Source: Oerskovia merdavium
GTDB taxonomy: Bacteria > Actinomycetota > Actinomycetes > Actinomycetales > Cellulomonadaceae
Length of the DNA: 64,000 bases
Assembly: GCF_014836755.1 (NCBI RefSeq)
Contig: NZ_JACSQF010000002.1
Coordinates: 279,770 to 343,769 of the forward strand
Direction: 5' to 3'
The first letter of the stretch is position 1, and each line of letters starts with the position of its first letter. Shown here piece by piece: positions 19,809-28,923 of this stretch. The notes under the pieces are model-generated. The model searched no databases and was not told where the DNA came from. It worked only from the letters and a program-made list of their open reading frames with translations. Made by a program: the position numbers and the translations under genes.

Positions 19809-21059
19809 TCAGCGGGACGTCACTGCCTCGACCGACTCCGCGAGGCTCCCCGTCACGGGCACGTCGGCCAGGAGCAGCGCCTGACCCGCGTGGTAGATGT
19901 CGGGCTTGCCGTCCCACACGGCCCCCGAGGGGCGGTTGTGGACGTCGAGCTCGTGGTGCCACGAGCCGTGCTCGACGTCGACCAGGTGAGCCTGCGCGTA
20001 CGCCCACCACTCCTGGGCGAGCCGCGCGTACCGCTCCTCGCCCGTGACCTTGGCGAGGACCTCCGCGGCCCCGATCGCCTCGGCCGCGACCCAGTGGAAA
20101 CGGCGCTGCTCGATCGGTCGGCCGTGCCAGTTGACCGTGTAGACGAAGCCGCCCTCGACCGGGTCCCAGCCGTCGTCGAGCGCCCGGTCGAACAGGTGAC
20201 GTGCCGCGTCGAGCCGCGGCCCCGGGATGCCCGCGGACGCCCCCGACCCCGAGGAGTCGCTCGCGGCGTCGAGCTGCAGCAGGAGCCGCGCCCACTCGAA
20301 CCCGTGCCCCGGGGTCGAGCCGTACGGCTTGAACTGGTCGTTGGGGCGCTCGGCGTTGAGCTCGGGCTCCGGGTTCCAGGACGCGTCGAAGTGCTCGACG
20401 ACGCGCCACTCGCGCTCGGCCGCCCCCGCCACGACCCGGTCGGCGACGGCCGTCGCGCGTTCGAGCCAGAGCGGGTCGCCGGTCGCCGAGTGCGCGGCGA
20501 GCATCGCCTCGACGCCGTGCATGTTCGCGTTCGCACCGCGGTAGCGGACGCACCTCGTCCAGGCGCGGTCCCACTCGTCGCACAGCATCTGCTGGTCGGC
20601 CTCCCAGAACTCCTGGTCCAGGACCCGCAGCGCCTCGTCGAGCAGCTCGCGCGCTCCGGGCCGTCCGGCCACGGTCCCGCTCGACGCGGCGAGGACGACG
20701 AACGCGTGCGCGTAGGCGCTCTTGGTGTCGTCGACCGCGTCCCCCGGCCCTCGCGACGCGAACCAGCCGCCGTCAGCGGGGTCGGCGAGGTAGGTCCGCA
20801 GCCCCTCGAGCGCCAGGTCGGCGTGCTCGTCCGCGCCCGGGACGCCCAGCAGCGAACCGAGCGAGTACATGTGCGCCATGCGCGCCGTGATCCACGTGTG
20901 CACGGGCTCGCGGGGGTCCGGCGCGCCCTTGTCGTCGAGCCAGCGAGCCCCGCCGTCCGCTCCCAGCGACGCCTCCGCGAAGGTGAGCAGCCCGTCGAGC
21001 TGGCTCCGGCGCCACGTGGCAGCGTCCGGTGCTCCGGCTGCGTCGTCCCTGGTGGTCAT
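19809..21059 (-). CDS. AGE-family sugar isomerase/epimerase, probable mannose isomerase
   Basis: A 416-residue cytosolic enzyme of the N-acylglucosamine 2-epimerase superfamily, an (alpha/alpha)6 barrel. The catalytic-type histidines are visible: NANMHG with H181, STPGHGFEW with H252, and GSWHHELDV with H368/H369. These correspond to the His residues of the aldose-ketose isomerases YihS and mannose isomerase. Because the gene follows a secreted GH92 alpha-mannosidase and its regulator, conversion of mannose to fructose is the most likely reaction. Cellobiose epimerase or sulfoquinovose isomerase cannot be excluded. ATG start with GGAACGGGG upstream. A terminator separates it from the mannosidase gene. 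Confidence 0.82.
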   Translation of the reverse strand: MTTRDDAAGAPDAATWRRSQLDGLLTFAEASLGADGGARWLDDKGAPDPREPVHTWITARMAHMYSLGSLLGVPGADEHADLALEGLRTYLADPADGGWFASRGPGDAVDDTKSAYAHAFVVLAASSGTVAGRPGARELLDEALRVLDQEFWEADQQMLCDEWDRAWTRCVRYRGANANMHGVEAMLAAHSATGDPLWLERATAVADRVVAGAAEREWRVVEHFDASWNPEPELNAERPNDQFKPYGSTPGHGFEWARLLLQLDAASDSSGSGASAGIPGPRLDAARHLFDRALDDGWDPVEGGFVYTVNWHGRPIEQRRFHWVAAEAIGAAEVLAKVTGEERYARLAQEWWAYAQAHLVDVEHGSWHHELDVHNRPSGAVWDGKPDIYHAGQALLLADVPVTGSLAESVEAVTSR

Positions 21060-21100
21060 GGTTCCCCGTTCCTCGTACCTGTCAATGATGCTCCCCTGGG

Positions 21101-21140
21101 CGGGTGCCCCGCGGCCGGTCGTCCGACGGCGGGGCACCCG
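21101..21140 (-). terminator. Terminator after GH92 number 1
   Basis: A perfect 11-bp stem CGGGTGCCCCG / CGGGGCACCCG with an 18-base loop, 18 bp past the mannosidase stop and 41 bp before the isomerase start. Confidence 0.7.
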
Positions 21141-21158
21141 ATCAGGTACCTCTGGCGG

Positions 21159-24100
21159 CTAGCCGCAGGTGGCGGCCCCGTACGCGACCTCGCTGGTCAC
21201 GACGACCTCCTCACCGTCGACCGTCGCCGTGGCGGTCACCGTCGTGGTGCCGGCCTCGATCGAGCCCGCACGCGTCGCGAACGACTGGTGCGCGCTCTTG
21301 CCCGGCCCGACGTTCGTGAACGTCTTGGTGCCGAACGGGGTGACGACCTTGATCGTCACGGGGAAGGACTCCCCGTTGACCGCCGTGACGGACAGCGTGA
21401 CCTTCTTGGCCGTGCACTGCGTCTTGACGGTCGTGGCGACGTCGAGAGCCGGAGCGGCCTCGGTGACCGTGACGGTCACGGGGACGCTCGTGCTCGCGTA
21501 CCCGTCGTCGACCGTCACGTGCGCGGTGTAGGTCCCGGGCTGCGCGTAGGTGTGCGCCCCCTCGACCGTGACCGAGGTTCCACCGGGGACGACCGTCCCC
21601 GGGGCCACGTCGCTGCCGTCGCCCCACGTGATCGCCGCCCGCAGCGGCGCCTCGGCCGTCGCGCGTCCACCGGTCACGGTGGCGAGCGTGGCCTCGAGCG
21701 AGGTCCCGGCGGCGACGCTCACGCCCGCTGCCGCCTCGGCGGCCAGCGGAGCGTGCTCCACCGGGGTGCCGTCGGAGGCGATCACGAAGACGTGGATGCG
21801 CCCGTCGCTCGCGAGGGAGCCCGGCTGGTCCGGGAGCGTGATGCTCACGGGTCGCTTGCCCTCGGGGAGCGTGACCGGCGCCGTCGCGAAGACCGCGGCG
21901 GGGGTGCCGGTCTGCGGGCTGCCGCCGCGCAGACGGTGGTCGGTCACCGCGACCGCGATGTTGCCGGACACCGGGTTGCGGGCCGCGCCCGACCAGTCGC
22001 CGAAGCTCAGGTCGATGGGCTGCGACGAGCCGTCGTCGAACGTCAGCGTCCCGGAGGCCACCTGGTTCTTCTCCGTGCCCGTGCCGATCACCGAGAGCTG
22101 CTGCGCGTCCGCGGGGACGTCGACCTCGATGGTCTGGCCGTCGCCCGTCGCGTTGTCGGGCTGCCCGGCGGGGATCGCCGGGACGTCGAACCCGAGGTCC
22201 GTGCCCGGCACCGTGCCGCGCTGGCCCTGCACGAAGCCCTTGGCCGCGAGCTGTGCCCGGTCGAAGAACACGCCCTGGCCGTCACAGCTCCCGGACGTGG
22301 TCCCGACGTCGCCGATGCACACGTTGTCGTAGGCCGCGACGAGCGAACCCTCGCGGACCAGCTCGACGGACACGTCGAGCGAGGCCGTGACCGTCTTGTC
22401 GCCGCGCGTGACCGTGACCGTGACCGGGTAGACGCCCGGTGCGGCGAAGGTGTGCGGCGCGGTGACGGTGTACCCGCCGAGCTGGACCTTGGTGAGGGTC
22501 CCGGCGGCGGGCCCGCTGCCGTCCCCGAAGGTCACGGTCGCGCTGACGTCGCCTGCCGCGACCTCCTCGGGCGTGACCCCGACGAGCGTCGCGAGCGACG
22601 CCTTGACCTCGGTGCCGGTCGTGGTCGCCACGTCCTGACCGGCCGTGAGCGTGAGCTCGGCGCCGGTCGAGGCCTTGGGGTCGGCGAGCAGCTCGAGCTC
22701 GGCGAGCGCGAGCGCCCCCTCGCCCGAGGTCGCCGTGACCGCCACGCGGTACTGCGAGTACGCGGCGGGCTCGGCGAGCGTGAACGGCCGGGTCTGGACG
22801 GCCCAGCGGAACTGCTGGTCGGTGCGCTCGTCGAGCGTCGTCCAGGTCTGTCCGTCGTTCGACCCCTCGACCTTCCAGGCCTTGGGTGCTGCCGTGCCGG
22901 TCGCGCCCGAGGTCAGCGTGTAGGACGTGACCGTCGGCTGGAGGCCTGCGGCCTTCCAGGTGACGACGGGCGTGCCCGTCGTGAAGGTGGTGCGGGTCTG
23001 CGACGTGTTGTCGGTGAGCGACGCGAGCTGGGCGGCCGGCGTGCCGTCGGAGACGGTCACCGTCCCCAGGCCCGACGTCGTCACGTCCGTGTCGGACTCG
23101 GGCGCCTCGTCACCGGTGGTCAGGGACGGCGGTGCGTCGTCCTCGCCCGTGCCCCACGCGGAGGGCTCGGGGCCCATCTCGAAGTCGAGCGTGGTGCCGC
23201 CGACCAGGTCGGAGTGCTTGATCGACGTCGAGGTGTGCGCCTCGCCGTCGACCGTGAGCGACTGGACGTAGACGTTGTCGACGCTGTTCTGCGGGGCGTT
23301 GACGACCAGGTCGCCGCTCTCGAGGTGCACGGTCGCCTTGCTGAACTGCGGCGAGCCGATCGCGTACTCCTCCGAGCCGACCTGCAGGGGGTAGATGCCG
23401 AGCGAGGACAGGATCCACCACGACGACATCTCGCCGTTGTCCTCGTCACCGGGGTAGCCCTGGCCGATGTCGCTGCCCACGAACAGGCGGCGCAGCGACT
23501 CGCGGACCTTCTCCTGCGTCTTGGACGGGGCACCGGCCGCGTCGTAGAGGTAGGGGATGTGGTGCGAGACCTGGTTGCTCATGCCCCACTGGCCCATGCG
23601 GACGTCACGTGCTTCGAGACGCTCGTGGATGCCGCCGTTGGGTGCCTTCTCCGGGGTGCTGAAGAACAGGTCGAGCTTGGCCTCGAGTCCGTCCTGCCCG
23701 CCGTAGAGGTTGGCGAGGCCCTGACCGTCCTGGGGGGCGTGGAACGCGAAGTTCCAGCCGCTGGTCTCGGTGTAGGGACCGCCCCAGTCCTCGGGGTTGA
23801 ACGTCTCGGGCGACTTCTCGAACGTCCCGTCCGCGTTGCGGCCCTGGAAGAAGCCCGTGGCCGGGTCGAACAGGTTGACGTAGTGCGTCGCGCGCTCGAG
23901 GAAGTACTCGGACTCCTCGCGCAGCTGCTCGCGGCGCTCGTCGGGCGTGGCGGGGTCCTCGGCGAGGGCCGCAGCCATGTTGCCGATGCCGAAGTCGTTG
24001 ATGAGCCCCTCGAGGCCCCACGACACGGACTCGTGCGTGGACGCCTGGGTGTAGCCGAGGAACTGCGACGTGTCGAGGCCCTTGCGGCCCACGGCGTTGT

Positions 24101-26627
24101 TCGGCGGCAGGACGGTCGCGTTCTTGAGCGCGGCGTCGTACGTCGCGAGCGGGTCCGCGAGCGGGACGCCCTTGAGGTACGCGTCGGCGAAGGCCACGTC
24201 CGAGCTGGTGCCGGTCATGAGGTCCGCGTAGCCCGGGGAGGACCAGCGGGCGACCCAGCCGCCGTCACGGTACTGCTGGACGAACCCGTCGACGAGCTCG
24301 GCCGCCAGCTCCGGGTAGAGGAGCGAGTAGGCGGGCCAGGCCGTGCGGTAGGTGTCCCAGAAGCCGTTGTTGACGTAGATCTTGCCGTCGACGATCTTGG
24401 CGTTCGTCGTGGTGTCGCTCGCGCTGCCGGTCTTGGCCGCGACGGGGCTCGCGTACTGGAACTTCGGCGCCTCGGCCGTGCCCGTGTTCTCGAACTGCGA
24501 GTTGGGGTACAGGTTGAGGCGGTAGAGGTTGGAGTAGAGCGTCGTGAGCTTGTCCTCGTTGGCGCCCTCGACCTCGATGACCTTCAGGCGGTCGTTCCAG
24601 GAGGACTGCGCCGCGGAGCGCACGTCCTCGAAGGACCTGCCCGTGACCTCGAGGTCGAGGTTCTTGCGGGCCTGCGCCTGGCTGATGAAGGACGTGGCCA
24701 CGCGGAGCTCGACGGTCTTGTCCGACGAGGTGTCGAACGTCGCGAACCGGGCGTTGGCGCGGTTGCCCGCGGCGGTCCCGACCGCGCTGGGCAGGCGGTC
24801 GAACGTCCCGGAGATGAACATGCGCGACCGTCCGGCCGAGAGGCCGCTGCCGCCGTCGACCCAGCCGGAGAGCGTGCCGCTCGCGGCGTCGTAGGCCAGC
24901 TTGGCGTCGCCGCTCACGCTGTCGACGAGGACCTGGCCCTGGTCGGTCGCGTAGGAGAAGCGGAGCACCGCGCCGTGGTCGGTCGGGGTGACCTCGGCCT
25001 GGATGCCGTTGGTGAACCGCACCCCGTAGTAGTCGGGCTGCGCGGTCTCGTCGTCGTGCGTGAACTCGAGCGCGCGCGTGCCGAGCGTGGCGTTGGGCGT
25101 GCCGCCGCCCGCCGCGGGCAGGAACGCGAGCTGGTTGCGGTCGCCCATCCAGGGGCTGGGCTCGTGCGAGACGCCGATGCCCTGGAGCTGGGGCTTGTTG
25201 TTCGCGTTGTTCTGCTGCTGGTACGCGTAGAGCCAGCTCTGGGACGCCGCGTCGGTCATGGGCGTCCAGAAGTTGAAGCCGTTGGGCACCGCGGACGCGG
25301 GGATGTTGTTGCCGCGCGAGAACCCGCCGGTCGCGAACGTGCCACGGCGGGTGTCGACGTAGTTGGTCAGGCTCGACCCGTCGATCCGCTCGGGGCTCGC
25401 GGTGAGCGCGATGTCGTCGACCCAGCCCTGGAAGCGCGTCCCGGTCTTGCCCGTGGGGTTGTCGTAGCCGAGCAGGACCTCGTCGACCGTCTTGCCGGTC
25501 GCGACGCCGCCCAGGTCCACCTGGATCGAGTTCCACTGGTTGGCGTAGAGGATCTTGCCCGTGCCCTGGCCCTCGGGCGAGAACGGGGTGTCGTGCTGGT
25601 CGCGCGCGCCCAGCTCGGACAGGTAGGTCCCGTCGGTGAACTTCACGTCGACCGACGCGTACGTCGAGGGGTACGCGAGGTCGTTGAGGAGCTCGGGGAA
25701 GATCGTGTAGCTCAGGCGCGTGTCCTCGCCCACGGTGACGTCGACGTCGTCGTACAGGAGGTTGGTCGCGCTCGACGGCCCGTCGGCGAGCTGGCTGCCC
25801 GCGTAGCGCAGGGCCTTGGTGCCCGTGAAGCCGACGTTGGTCTTGATGGTCGGGCCGCTCGACGGGCCGGCGCCGACCTTGGTGACCATGGGCGTCTGCG
25901 CGGGGGCGGCGTTCAGGTCGGTCGAGAGGTTCCAGTCCGCGAGCTGGGTGAGCGGCTCGCCCGAGTTCGCGGTGACGTTGAGGCGGTAGTGCTGGTAGGT
26001 GCCGGGCGTCGTGACCTCGAAGACCCGTGCCTGCTTGCGCTGGGGGAAGTCCTCGTTGGTCCGCTGGTCGAGCGGGACCCACGTGGTGCCGTCCGTGGAC
26101 CCTTCCAGGGTCCAGCTCTTGGGGTCGCGTCCCTCGGCGTCGTCGCCCGACGTCATCGAGTAGCCCGTGATCCGTACGGGCTCGGTGAACGCGTAGGCGA
26201 CCCAGCCGGTCGTGGTCCGGGTGAGCCACTTGGTGCCCGAGTTGTCGTCGGCGAGCTTGGCCGCGCCCTCGTTGGGGAGGTTCTCGCCGCTCGCGGTCAC
26301 TCCCGCGAGCTTGCCGAGCGCGCTGCCGGGCAGCGTGGAGACGGGTCCGGTGACGTTGGACTGCCAGGGCGCGCCGTCGCGCTGGGCGACGGTCGTGTCG
26401 AGGGCTGCGGCGTCACCGGTCTCGAACGACGTCGAGAAGTCGCCGGGCTCGGGTGCGGCCGAGGCCGTCCCGACGCCCAGCGGGAGCATGGGCAGGGCGA
26501 GGCCGGCCGCGAGGACGCCCGCGATGCGGCGTCGGCCCTTGCCCGCGGGTGTGCCGGGAGAGGTGGGCTTGCTGCCCGACGGCGCATCCGCCGTCGGGCG
26601 TTCGTGCGTGGGTGGGTACCAGCTCAT
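21159..26627 (-). CDS. Secreted multidomain GH92 alpha-mannosidase (number 1)
   Basis: A 1822-residue exported enzyme. GH92 enzymes are Ca-dependent exo-alpha-mannosidases acting on N-glycan or yeast-mannan side chains. A long n-region with GRRR and a signal peptide end near AxA at 57. The modules are: a discoidin-like domain (about 100-225); a beta-sandwich region; the GH92 core (about 400-1160) with SRGNNIPASAVPNGFNFWTP, NGFWDTYRTAWPAY near 754 and the catalytic-base region GDEDNGEMSSWW near 1060; a second discoidin-like domain (about 1176-1320); a PKD-like domain; a module of about 190 residues shared with GH92 number 2; a second PKD-like domain; and a C-terminal module (about 1735-1822) ending TCG. 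No LPxTG or SLH motif. GAAGGAG precedes the ATG, and a LacI operator lies 119 bp upstream. Confidence 0.92.
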   Translation of the reverse strand: MSWYPPTHERPTADAPSGSKPTSPGTPAGKGRRRIAGVLAAGLALPMLPLGVGTASAAPEPGDFSTSFETGDAAALDTTVAQRDGAPWQSNVTGPVSTLPGSALGKLAGVTASGENLPNEGAAKLADDNSGTKWLTRTTTGWVAYAFTEPVRITGYSMTSGDDAEGRDPKSWTLEGSTDGTTWVPLDQRTNEDFPQRKQARVFEVTTPGTYQHYRLNVTANSGEPLTQLADWNLSTDLNAAPAQTPMVTKVGAGPSSGPTIKTNVGFTGTKALRYAGSQLADGPSSATNLLYDDVDVTVGEDTRLSYTIFPELLNDLAYPSTYASVDVKFTDGTYLSELGARDQHDTPFSPEGQGTGKILYANQWNSIQVDLGGVATGKTVDEVLLGYDNPTGKTGTRFQGWVDDIALTASPERIDGSSLTNYVDTRRGTFATGGFSRGNNIPASAVPNGFNFWTPMTDAASQSWLYAYQQQNNANNKPQLQGIGVSHEPSPWMGDRNQLAFLPAAGGGTPNATLGTRALEFTHDDETAQPDYYGVRFTNGIQAEVTPTDHGAVLRFSYATDQGQVLVDSVSGDAKLAYDAASGTLSGWVDGGSGLSAGRSRMFISGTFDRLPSAVGTAAGNRANARFATFDTSSDKTVELRVATSFISQAQARKNLDLEVTGRSFEDVRSAAQSSWNDRLKVIEVEGANEDKLTTLYSNLYRLNLYPNSQFENTGTAEAPKFQYASPVAAKTGSASDTTTNAKIVDGKIYVNNGFWDTYRTAWPAYSLLYPELAAELVDGFVQQYRDGGWVARWSSPGYADLMTGTSSDVAFADAYLKGVPLADPLATYDAALKNATVLPPNNAVGRKGLDTSQFLGYTQASTHESVSWGLEGLINDFGIGNMAAALAEDPATPDERREQLREESEYFLERATHYVNLFDPATGFFQGRNADGTFEKSPETFNPEDWGGPYTETSGWNFAFHAPQDGQGLANLYGGQDGLEAKLDLFFSTPEKAPNGGIHERLEARDVRMGQWGMSNQVSHHIPYLYDAAGAPSKTQEKVRESLRRLFVGSDIGQGYPGDEDNGEMSSWWILSSLGIYPLQVGSEEYAIGSPQFSKATVHLESGDLVVNAPQNSVDNVYVQSLTVDGEAHTSTSIKHSDLVGGTTLDFEMGPEPSAWGTGEDDAPPSLTTGDEAPESDTDVTTSGLGTVTVSDGTPAAQLASLTDNTSQTRTTFTTGTPVVTWKAAGLQPTVTSYTLTSGATGTAAPKAWKVEGSNDGQTWTTLDERTDQQFRWAVQTRPFTLAEPAAYSQYRVAVTATSGEGALALAELELLADPKASTGAELTLTAGQDVATTTGTEVKASLATLVGVTPEEVAAGDVSATVTFGDGSGPAAGTLTKVQLGGYTVTAPHTFAAPGVYPVTVTVTRGDKTVTASLDVSVELVREGSLVAAYDNVCIGDVGTTSGSCDGQGVFFDRAQLAAKGFVQGQRGTVPGTDLGFDVPAIPAGQPDNATGDGQTIEVDVPADAQQLSVIGTGTEKNQVASGTLTFDDGSSQPIDLSFGDWSGAARNPVSGNIAVAVTDHRLRGGSPQTGTPAAVFATAPVTLPEGKRPVSITLPDQPGSLASDGRIHVFVIASDGTPVEHAPLAAEAAAGVSVAAGTSLEATLATVTGGRATAEAPLRAAITWGDGSDVAPGTVVPGGTSVTVEGAHTYAQPGTYTAHVTVDDGYASTSVPVTVTVTEAAPALDVATTVKTQCTAKKVTLSVTAVNGESFPVTIKVVTPFGTKTFTNVGPGKSAHQSFATRAGSIEAGTTTVTATATVDGEEVVVTSEVAYGAATCG

Positions 26628-26745
26628 GTCGTGCGATCTCCTTCGATCGTTCCGGCCACAGTTGGTGCAGCGGGGTCTTCTTCCGTGCGGTGCGGGCCGC
26701 CGGGTGGCGGTCCGCGGGTCTCGGTCTCCCGTCCCCCCGGGAAAC

Positions 26746-26759
26746 CGACAGCGCTGTCA
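26746..26759. promoter_or_regulatory. LacI-type operator upstream of GH92 number 1
   Basis: CGACAGCGCTGTCA: the 12-bp core GACAGCGCTGTC (26747-26758) is a perfect palindrome identical to the cores at 30233 and 31683. Only the outermost base differs. It lies 119 bp before the mannosidase start codon. I see no convincing -35/-10 pair next to it. Confidence 0.85.
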
Positions 26760-26774
26760 GGTTGGTGCAAGCAA

Positions 26775-26812
26775 CTCCCTCGTCGACCCTTCTCAGAGGG
26801 TCGACGAGGGAG
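26775..26812 (-). terminator. Second of two tandem terminators after the sugar ABC operon
   Basis: A perfect 16-bp stem CTCCCTCGTCGACCCT / AGGGTCGACGAGGGAG with a 6-base loop, 100 bp past the permease stop and 16 bp before the operator of GH92 number 1. Confidence 0.85.
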
Positions 26813-26863
26813 CGCCGTTCCCCGGTGCACAGCGTCGGACACCGGAAGTCTGGGGCTCGGCGC

Positions 26864-26907
26864 GGCTGCCGGCCCGCCCCGGGGGTACCCGGGGCGGGCC
26901 GGCAGCC
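26864..26907 (-). terminator. First of two tandem terminators after the sugar ABC operon
   Basis: A perfect 20-bp stem, GGCTGCCGGCCCGCCCCGGG and its complement, with a 4-base loop GGTA, starting 5 bp past the permease stop codon. One of the strongest hairpins in the window. Confidence 0.9.
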
Positions 26908-26912
26908 GGACG

Positions 26913-27827
26913 TCAGCCCTTCACGGAGCCGGACATGAGCCCGCCCATGAAGTACTTGCCGAGCAGGATGTAGACGATGAGCGTCGGGAGCGAGGCGAAC
27001 AGGGCCCCCGCCATCGAGACGCCGTAGTTCTGCAGCAGGGCGCCGTTCGCGAGGTTGTTGAGCGCGAGCGTGACCGGGCCGTTCTGGCTCGAGGAGAAGA
27101 ACACCGCGAAGAGGAAGTCGTTCCACGCCGAGGTGAACTGCCAGATGAGCACGACCACGAAGCTCGGGATCGAGATCGGCAGGACGATCGACCAGTACGT
27201 GCGGAGCATGCCCGCGCCGTCGACGCGCGCGGCCTCGATGAGCTCGTTCGGCACGGTCTGGTAGTAGTTGCGGAAGATCAGGGTCGTGATCGGCAGGCCG
27301 TAGATCACGTGCAGCAGGATCAGCGTCGGGATGCCGCTCGGCAGGTTGAGGTCCTGGACCAGCTGGTTGAGCGGGATGATCACCGCCTGGTACGGGATGA
27401 ACATGCCGAACAGGATGAGCGTGAAGACGAGGTTCGCCCCGCGGAAGGTCCAGCGCGAGAGCACGAACCCGTTGAGCGACCCGAGGAACGCCGCGATGAT
27501 CGCCGAGGGGATCACCATCTGCAGCGTGCGCAGGATCGCCGGCGACAGCGCGGTCCAGGCCGCCTGCCAGTTCTCCGTGGTCCACACCTGGGGCAGGTTC
27601 CACGCGCGGCTCGGGGCCGCGTCACCGGCCCCCTTGAAGCTCGTCACGAACAGGACGTAGACGGGCACGAGGACGATCAGCACGAACAGGATGAGGATCG
27701 CGTAGCGCAGCGTGCGCCCCAGGGAGAAGCGCTGGACGGGCTTCTTCTGCCGGCGCGAGCCTGCCGCACCGGAGCCCGATCCCGAGCCGGGGGTCTGCGC
27801 CTCGACGGGCGTGGCGACGGCGGTCAT
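26913..27827 (-). CDS. Carbohydrate ABC transporter permease, MalG type
   Basis: A 304-residue inner-membrane permease. A 45-residue Gly/Ser/Lys-rich cytoplasmic N-terminus precedes six helices, the first being YAILILFVLIVLVPVYVLFV. The EAA loop reads ELIEAARVDGAGMLRTYWSIVLP, and the C-terminus ends MGGLMSGSVKG, the usual MalG-type ending. It overlaps the upstream MalF-type gene by 4 bp. With the solute-binding protein upstream it would import sugars, probably mannosides given the neighbouring GH92 genes. No ATPase gene is linked. Confidence 0.93.
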   Translation of the reverse strand: MTAVATPVEAQTPGSGSGSGAAGSRRQKKPVQRFSLGRTLRYAILILFVLIVLVPVYVLFVTSFKGAGDAAPSRAWNLPQVWTTENWQAAWTALSPAILRTLQMVIPSAIIAAFLGSLNGFVLSRWTFRGANLVFTLILFGMFIPYQAVIIPLNQLVQDLNLPSGIPTLILLHVIYGLPITTLIFRNYYQTVPNELIEAARVDGAGMLRTYWSIVLPISIPSFVVVLIWQFTSAWNDFLFAVFFSSSQNGPVTLALNNLANGALLQNYGVSMAGALFASLPTLIVYILLGKYFMGGLMSGSVKG

Positions 27828-28729
27828 CGGATCTTCTCCTTGCGGTTCAGGGAGATCAGGTAGGGCACGATCACGAAGGCCACGATGACCAGCAGGATCG
27901 CGCCGACGGCCGCAGCGTTCGCGTAGTCGAAGCTGGACTTGAAGACGTACATGTCGACGGCCGGAACCTTGGTCTGGTAGTTCGAGGGCTTGGAGATCGA
28001 CATGATGAGGTCGAACGCCTTGAGGGACATGTGGCCCACGATGATGAGGGCCGAGAGGGCGATCGGCGTGAGCTGCGGGAACAGCACGTGGCGGTAGAGC
28101 TTCCACTCGTTGGCGCCGTCCATGCGGGCCGCCTCGCGCAGCTCGTCCGGGATCCCGCGGAAGCCCGCGAGGAACAGTGCCATGACATAGCCGGAGAGCT
28201 GCCAGATCGCGGGGATCGCGATGGCGGCGATACCGAACGTGACGTTGTTCCACCAGTTGTTCTGGAGGGCGTCCAGACCGATCATCTGGAACAGCCGGTT
28301 GAGGCCGCTCGCGTTCTCCCCCTGGTTGGAGTTGAGGAGCCAGCGCCACACGACGCCCGAGGCGACGAACGAGACCGCCATGGGGAACAGGTAGACGGCG
28401 CGGAAGAACCCCTCGCCCTTGATGGGCTTGTCGAGGAGCCAGGCCCAGACGAAGCCGACGACCATGGTGCCGACCAGGAAGACCACGGTGTAGATCAGGA
28501 GGTTCATCAGCGAGTGCTGGAACTCCGGGCTCGCGAGCAGGTCGAGGTAGTTCTGGAAGCCGACCCGCGAGACGGGGGCCTGCCCCGTGGACTGCGCGGC
28601 CTTGTGCATGTCCGTGGTCGAGGTGGAGAAGTTGATCCCGATGAGGCCGTAGACGAAGACCCCCACCAAGATCAGTGACGGGGCGACGAGGAGCAGTGGC
28701 GGGCCCCATCGTCGAGCGGACTGGATCAC
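27824..28729 (-). CDS. Carbohydrate ABC transporter permease, MalF type
   Basis: A 301-residue six-helix permease. The first helix (PPLLLVAPSLILVGVFVYGLIGI) is followed by the large MalF-type periplasmic loop, and the EAA loop reads ELREAARMDGANEWKLYRHVLFPQL. The GTG at 28729 is chosen because GGGAGG stands 7 bases upstream. An in-frame TTG at 28744 would put the start inside that site. A 194-bp gap separates it from the binding-protein gene. Confidence 0.92.
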   Translation of the reverse strand: MIQSARRWGPPLLLVAPSLILVGVFVYGLIGINFSTSTTDMHKAAQSTGQAPVSRVGFQNYLDLLASPEFQHSLMNLLIYTVVFLVGTMVVGFVWAWLLDKPIKGEGFFRAVYLFPMAVSFVASGVVWRWLLNSNQGENASGLNRLFQMIGLDALQNNWWNNVTFGIAAIAIPAIWQLSGYVMALFLAGFRGIPDELREAARMDGANEWKLYRHVLFPQLTPIALSALIIVGHMSLKAFDLIMSISKPSNYQTKVPAVDMYVFKSSFDYANAAAVGAILLVIVAFVIVPYLISLNRKEKIR

Positions 28730-28862
28730 CGGTGATCCTCCCAAGGTGTGGGCACCTCCCGACGGCTCTCACGGCGCACAGAGGTGCGACGGGGCCCTGC
28801 CGGTGACGGTGCGTAGGAAACGAGCTGCGGGTACGGCGGGGTGGGGCGGGCCGTCCGGGGCC

Positions 28863-28894
28863 CGTCGCGGAGCTGCGCGAGCAGCACCGCGACG
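28863..28894 (-). terminator. Weak hairpin between the binding-protein and permease genes
   Basis: CGTCGCGG / CCGCGACG, an 8-bp stem with a 16-base loop, in the 194-bp gap. It may act as a partial terminator or mRNA stabiliser so that more binding protein than permease is made. This role is inferred from position only. Confidence 0.35.
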
Positions 28895-28923
28895 GACGAC
28901 CCCGGTCGACCGGTCAGGCGTCC

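Noticed and set aside
17769-27863. An open frame of about 10 kb on the plus strand
   Set aside because: It runs through modBC in another frame and antisense to the AGE and GH92 genes. The translation is Arg/Gly/Asp-rich without any domain. Such frames arise because the third codon position of the real genes is nearly always G or C.
28742-28744. TTG as start of the MalF-type permease
   Set aside because: It lies within the GGGAGG ribosome-binding site of the GTG at 28729.
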